From NCBI GenBank assembly GCA_016859345.1, contig CM029129.1, positions 18,089,946 through 18,153,945 of the forward strand: DNA of 64,000 nt. Direction: 5' to 3'. Under the pieces are notes generated by a model. The model saw only the letters and a program-made list of their open reading frames with translations, was not told the DNA's origin and made no database searches. Origin of the DNA: Istiophorus platypterus (taxonomy: Eukaryota > Chordata > Actinopteri > Istiophoriformes > Istiophoridae). Positions 63,196 to 64,000 of the stretch are shown here, piece after piece (the stretch's first letter is position 1; the number at the start of each line of letters is the position of its first letter). Made by a program: the position numbers and the translations under genes.

Positions 63196-64000
63196 ATGCA
63201 CACCGCAAATGAACTGTGTCTCACTGGGAAGAGGCACATATGTACGTGTACACGCCTTCATGCAAACAAACACACATGGATATACACAGACGCACAAGTG
63301 CAAGCAAAAAACTCTAAATACGATATACATGTGTATGCAAGAATCCACAGAAAAATCCTTTGCCCAGCCCCACCAGAGGGTATTTCTTCTACCAGGAGAG
63401 CAGGCCTTAAACAAGATGTTGGAATTACAGCCAGAATTTAAAATGAAATGCTTTAAAATGCCTTCTAAACAACTAGTACAAGCTAGAGCTGGGCCAGACT
63501 CATTACTAATGTTGACCTAAATGAGTCTATCAAAGACTCTCTTAAGGATATTGGCCAAGTTCACACACACTGACTGAGCATTGCTGTTCTTTGTTATACA
63601 ACCCACACTTTCTGTAAAGTGTTCAGCAAGAGCATTGAATGTGAAAAGGCCATTGTGTTCTCTGCATCCCTTGTGAGATGGCTGATGCTGTCCTATGTCC
63701 CAACGACCTCTAGAGAAACTGTCAGTCAGACTTAGAGCTCTCTGACACTTCCTTCCCGCTAGCTAACACTGACTCACAGCCTCATAATCTGTCCACCCAT
63801 CCATCTACACAGTACCCATGCCACACAGCAAGAACCCCTCCAAAACACTTACTAAGAAGGTTTTATTAATTAGGAGAACTTCTCCCGTTAGCAACAGCCC
63901 TCTCCTCCTCAACACTCCACTCCCATGTTTCCGCCTGTGTGCCTGCCTCATCACATTTCGCAGACTTGAGCAGATTAGAGCGCTGGAAGGCTGGAGAGGT

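Larger units (their letters stand above)
60948..64000 (-). other. rpa1 intron, incomplete at window end
   Basis: The preceding rpa1 exon (expected to encode the segment around human NTNWKTLYEVKSE) is not present on the minus strand up to 64000, so this intron is at least 3 kb. It holds a C-tract near 61089, a Tc1-like relic at 61980-62300, a (ATAAAT)n repeat at 63167-63195 and AT-rich filler. Confidence 0.75.

Overview
This is vertebrate nuclear DNA, almost certainly from a ray-finned (teleost, probably acanthomorph/perciform-like) fish. The reasons are split genes with GT-AG introns, very many long (CA/TG)n and (TC)n microsatellites, fish-type tRNA-derived SINEs, Tc1-like and L2/Maui-like remnants, and several dispersed repeat families that I recognise from teleost genomes. 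No bacterial, plasmid, CRISPR or viral content was seen.

Only two genes are supported, both incomplete at the window edges. On the + strand, 15602-16056 and 17077-17976 are the last two coding exons of rtn4rl1 (Nogo receptor-like 1, NgR3), a GPI-anchored leucine-rich-repeat neuronal receptor. The short first coding exon is missing and is inferred to lie upstream of base 1, so bases 1-15601 are read as intron 1. On the - strand, four exons at 60947-60771, 60598-60491, 60287-60201 and 53651-53550 are the C-terminal end of rpa1 (RPA70, the large subunit of replication protein A), including the DBD-C zinc ribbon and the stop codon. Its remaining exons lie beyond 64000. The two genes point at each other (tail to tail), the same arrangement as RPA1 and RTN4RL1 on human 17p13.3. 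The two proteins are not known to work together; the link is conserved synteny.

Layout: 1-15601, repeat-rich presumed intron 1 of rtn4rl1 (microsatellites, one SINE, one degraded DNA-transposon-like repeat, one large teleost repeat, and a few low-repeat stretches that look like candidate conserved noncoding DNA). 15602-17976, rtn4rl1 exons with a 1020-bp intron that cuts the leucine-rich repeats. 17977 to about 20400, probable 3' UTR ending near an AATAAA. About 20.4-52.9 kb, intergenic DNA with no convincing gene, holding copies of at least three dispersed repeat families, a SINE, an L2-like LINE tail, a Tc1-like transposase relic and many simple repeats. 52.9-53.55 kb, probable rpa1 3' UTR. 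53.65-60.2 kb, the large last rpa1 intron, with a cluster of homeodomain-core (TAATTA-type) sites at 58.9-59.2 kb. 60.2-60.95 kb, three compact rpa1 exons. 60.95-64.0 kb, the next rpa1 intron, with another Tc1-like relic.

Nothing in the window amounts to a previously undescribed biological system. The points most worth checking are the intron inside the rtn4rl1 leucine-rich repeats, the unassigned first exon, the candidate noncoding elements and the unnamed repeat families.
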